Below are positions 14,638 to 16,496 of a stretch of DNA of 16,496 bases, in pieces (position 1 is the first letter of the stretch; each line of letters opens with the position of its first letter). Below the pieces are notes generated by a model. It had not been told where the DNA came from, searched no databases, and saw only the letters and a program-made list of their open reading frames with translations. The DNA is from Helicobacteraceae bacterium (GTDB lineage Bacteria > Campylobacterota > Campylobacteria > Campylobacterales > Helicobacteraceae): positions 1 to 16,496 of the forward strand of contig JARHYY010000047.1 of assembly GCA_029258405.1 (NCBI GenBank), in the 5' to 3' direction. Made by a program: the position numbers and the translations under genes.

Positions 14638-16371
14638 ATGTGTGCCATTGCTGGGGTGTATTGCTTGGGAGATTTCTGTATCGATGAAATGTTGAAGCTT
14701 ATGGAATGTAGAGGACCTGATGCACATTATAAAATAACTGATAATAACTTTTATGCAGGCATGAATCGTTTATGTATTAATGATGCACAGCATGGCAGCC
14801 AGCCCTTTAAAAACAGCGATAGCAGTATTATTGTTTTTTTTAATGGGGAAATTTATAATCATCATAATTTACGACAAAAACTTGATAATACGATTGTGTT
14901 TCATGGGCATTGTGATGGCGAAGTTTTGCCTTTTTTATATGAACAATATGGAACAGAATGCTTTGCTTATCTTGATGGAATGTTTGGGATAGCTATTTAT
15001 GATAAAAATAAAAATAAAATTATCTTATCCAGAGATATGATGGGCGAGAAGCCTTTGTATTTTTTGCATCATGCAAAAACATTTGCCTTTTGTACATTGC
15101 TTAAACCCTTAAGCACCCTTATAAGCACAACACTAAACCCAAGAGCAATTTGGGATTTTTTTACATTTGGATTTATCCCTGAAACACAGAGCATTTTTAA
15201 TGAGATACAAGCCCTGCCTAAGGGTTGCTTTTTAGAATTTGATATTGCACATAACAAATATATTATAAAAGATTTCAGCAAAAGGACATTAGAATATTTT
15301 AAGCCGATTGTAAAAGATTATATACAATCTACCCAAGAAATTGTAAGCTGCAGCATTGAAGATAGGCTTTTAAGCGATGAGCCTGTAGGGGCATTTCTAA
15401 GCGGTGGGCTAGATAGCAGCATTGTTGCAGCCCTTGCTGCACAAAAAATGCCATATTTGCATACTTTTAATATATCTTTTGTGGATAATGATGACCCTTA
15501 TTGTGGATTTGCTGATGAAAGCCCTTTTGCTTGTATGCTAGCAAAGCATATAGGTTCTTTGCACCATGAGCTTAAAATTACTGCTTTTGATTTTTTGGAA
15601 TATCTCCCTTTGTTTATCAAAAGCATAGATCAGCCCTTTGGGGCGATTTCTGGCATTGGTGTAAAGATGATAGCCCAAAGAGCAAGAGAGTTAGGTATTA
15701 AGGTGTTGCTTAGTGGTGATGGAGCTGATGAGCTTTTTGGCGGGTATGAATGGTATCCGCGATTATGCTTTAATGATGCTACTGCTATAACAGAGCAGAA
15801 GCCAAAGGGCTGGCATTATTATGGTTTTGAGGAGGAGAAAAGGGCTTTGTTATCGCGTGATTTTTTTGATGGTTGTACTTCATTGGGTTATTTTCCTGAT
15901 GGAGATTCTACGCCCTTAACCTTTATTGAATTTGATAGGGTATTTTATCTCCCTTATGAAATGATGAGCAAGCTTGACAGAATGTGCATGAGCGAAAGCG
16001 TAGAAGGGAGAGCATGCTTTGTATCACCTAGGATTGTGTCGTTTGTGCAGGATTTGGGCTATGAGACACTTTTACAGCATGGGCAAAAATGGCTTTTAAA
16101 AGAAGCTTTTAAGAAAATTGTGCCTATGAAAATACTTGAGCGAAAAAAGCATGGCTTTAATGCACCTGTGGATTATTGGTTGCGCAATGATTGGCTCTAT
16201 TTACTTCAAGATGCCCTAAGCCCAAGCAGTGCATTGAGCACAAAAGGCTTACTTAATGCTGGAGCTGAAAAGTTTATGATGCAATTGCTTGCAAGCACAT
16301 ATAAGCGAACGGGGAATATCGCCTTTTTTCTTGTTGTATTAAATCTTTGGCTCGAGATGGAATATGAATAA
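14638..16371 (+). CDS. asnB: Class II glutamine amidotransferase, asparagine synthase-like (AsnB)
   Basis: A 577-residue two-domain enzyme. The N-terminal Ntn glutaminase starts with the catalytic C2 (MCAIAGVY) and has RGPDAH (25-30), NGEIYNH (69-75) and DGE (93-95). The C-terminal synthetase domain has the PP-loop SGGLDSS (255-261) and SGDGADELFGGY (359-370). All residues for glutamine hydrolysis and ATP-dependent amidation are present. The late motif reads EGRACF where many AsnB proteins have E-x-R-x-PF; EGRAPF-type forms are common among AsnB homologues in polysaccharide loci. It may make asparagine, or amidate a uronic or nonulosonic sugar; the flanking glycosyltransferase genes favour the second (inference). 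AAAGGA (14627-14632) precedes the ATG. Its end overlaps the next gene by 8 bases, so they are co-translated. Confidence 0.88.
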   Translation: MCAIAGVYCLGDFCIDEMLKLMECRGPDAHYKITDNNFYAGMNRLCINDAQHGSQPFKNSDSSIIVFFNGEIYNHHNLRQKLDNTIVFHGHCDGEVLPFLYEQYGTECFAYLDGMFGIAIYDKNKNKIILSRDMMGEKPLYFLHHAKTFAFCTLLKPLSTLISTTLNPRAIWDFFTFGFIPETQSIFNEIQALPKGCFLEFDIAHNKYIIKDFSKRTLEYFKPIVKDYIQSTQEIVSCSIEDRLLSDEPVGAFLSGGLDSSIVAALAAQKMPYLHTFNISFVDNDDPYCGFADESPFACMLAKHIGSLHHELKITAFDFLEYLPLFIKSIDQPFGAISGIGVKMIAQRARELGIKVLLSGDGADELFGGYEWYPRLCFNDATAITEQKPKGWHYYGFEEEKRALLSRDFFDGCTSLGYFPDGDSTPLTFIEFDRVFYLPYEMMSKLDRMCMSESVEGRACFVSPRIVSFVQDLGYETLLQHGQKWLLKEAFKKIVPMKILERKKHGFNAPVDYWLRNDWLYLLQDALSPSSALSTKGLLNAGAEKFMMQLLASTYKRTGNIAFFLVVLNLWLEMEYE

Positions 16372-16496
16372 TATTTTGATATTAGCTGATTTAAATAGCC
16401 CTTTAATGCTTATGCGAATACAAATGCTCAAAGATTTACCCTATAATAAATATATTTTACATAATGCAAATAATATAAAGCTTGATGATTCTATTT
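16364..16496 (+). CDS. N-terminal part of a gene cut by the window edge, possible glycosyltransferase
   Basis: An open frame starts at ATG 16364, inside the end of asnB (8-base overlap), and stays open for 44 codons to the window edge. The purine-rich stretch ending ATGGAAT just before the ATG can serve as a ribosome binding site. The beginning, MNNILILADLNSPLMLMRIQ, has the hydrophobic beta-strand plus loop seen at the start of GT-B glycosyltransferases, which would fit the context. The visible part is too short to assign a family with certainty. Confidence 0.6.
   Translation, partial: MNNILILADLNSPLMLMRIQMLKDLPYNKYILHNANNIKLDDSI

Noticed and set aside
1..16496. CRISPR arrays, tRNA or rRNA genes, insertion sequences, replication origin
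   Set aside because: I scanned for regular repeats, cloverleaf-like sequence, transposase motifs and DnaA-box clusters and saw none that could be supported.

Overview
The window is AT-rich and looks like chromosomal DNA of a Helicobacter species, probably one of the non-pylori (enterohepatic-type) members. This is an inference from protein content: a FlaB-type flagellin preceded by a sigma-54 promoter, a Maf (DUF115) flagellin glycosyltransferase directly after it, and gene pairs that I recall as neighbours in H. pylori (a PP-loop protein with dnaG; a TPR protein with rnhA, rnc and aroC; gatA with guaB). No database search was possible, so the species is not assigned.

Layout. Positions 1-291 are non-coding, with a G-rich tract and a cluster of inverted TTATCT motifs. 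Positions 292-2935 hold a leftward pair, dnaG followed by a PP-loop ATPase that resembles tRNA-thiolation enzymes; the two overlap. A short divergent promoter region (2936-3015) separates them from a rightward run of six tightly packed genes (3016-9063): a LapB/YciM-like TPR protein, rnhA, rnc, aroC, gatA and guaB. The first five overlap one another and guaB follows after 30 bases, so they are probably one operon. It mixes envelope control, RNA processing, aromatic biosynthesis, tRNA-dependent amidation and GMP synthesis.

Positions 9064-9786 contain no intact gene. They hold a decayed vapD (VapD-type ribonuclease/toxin) with a lost start codon and a frameshift, then a hairpin, then a clear -24/-12 sigma-54 promoter for flaB. 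That promoter shows that flaB starts at 9787, not at the in-frame ATG at 9706. A strong hairpin follows flaB, then maf, then a terminator-like hairpin.

From 13502 a new transcription unit with its own TATAAT promoter carries a GT4-type glycosyltransferase, a class II asparagine-synthase-like amidotransferase, and the first 133 bases of a third gene that runs off the window. These look like surface-glycan genes, possibly linked to flagellin glycosylation through the neighbouring maf. I found no CRISPR array, insertion sequence, tRNA or rRNA. The least ordinary elements are the vapD relic, the LapB-like protein, the structured left-edge region and the flagellin/glycan cluster. I saw nothing that amounts to a clearly new multi-gene system.
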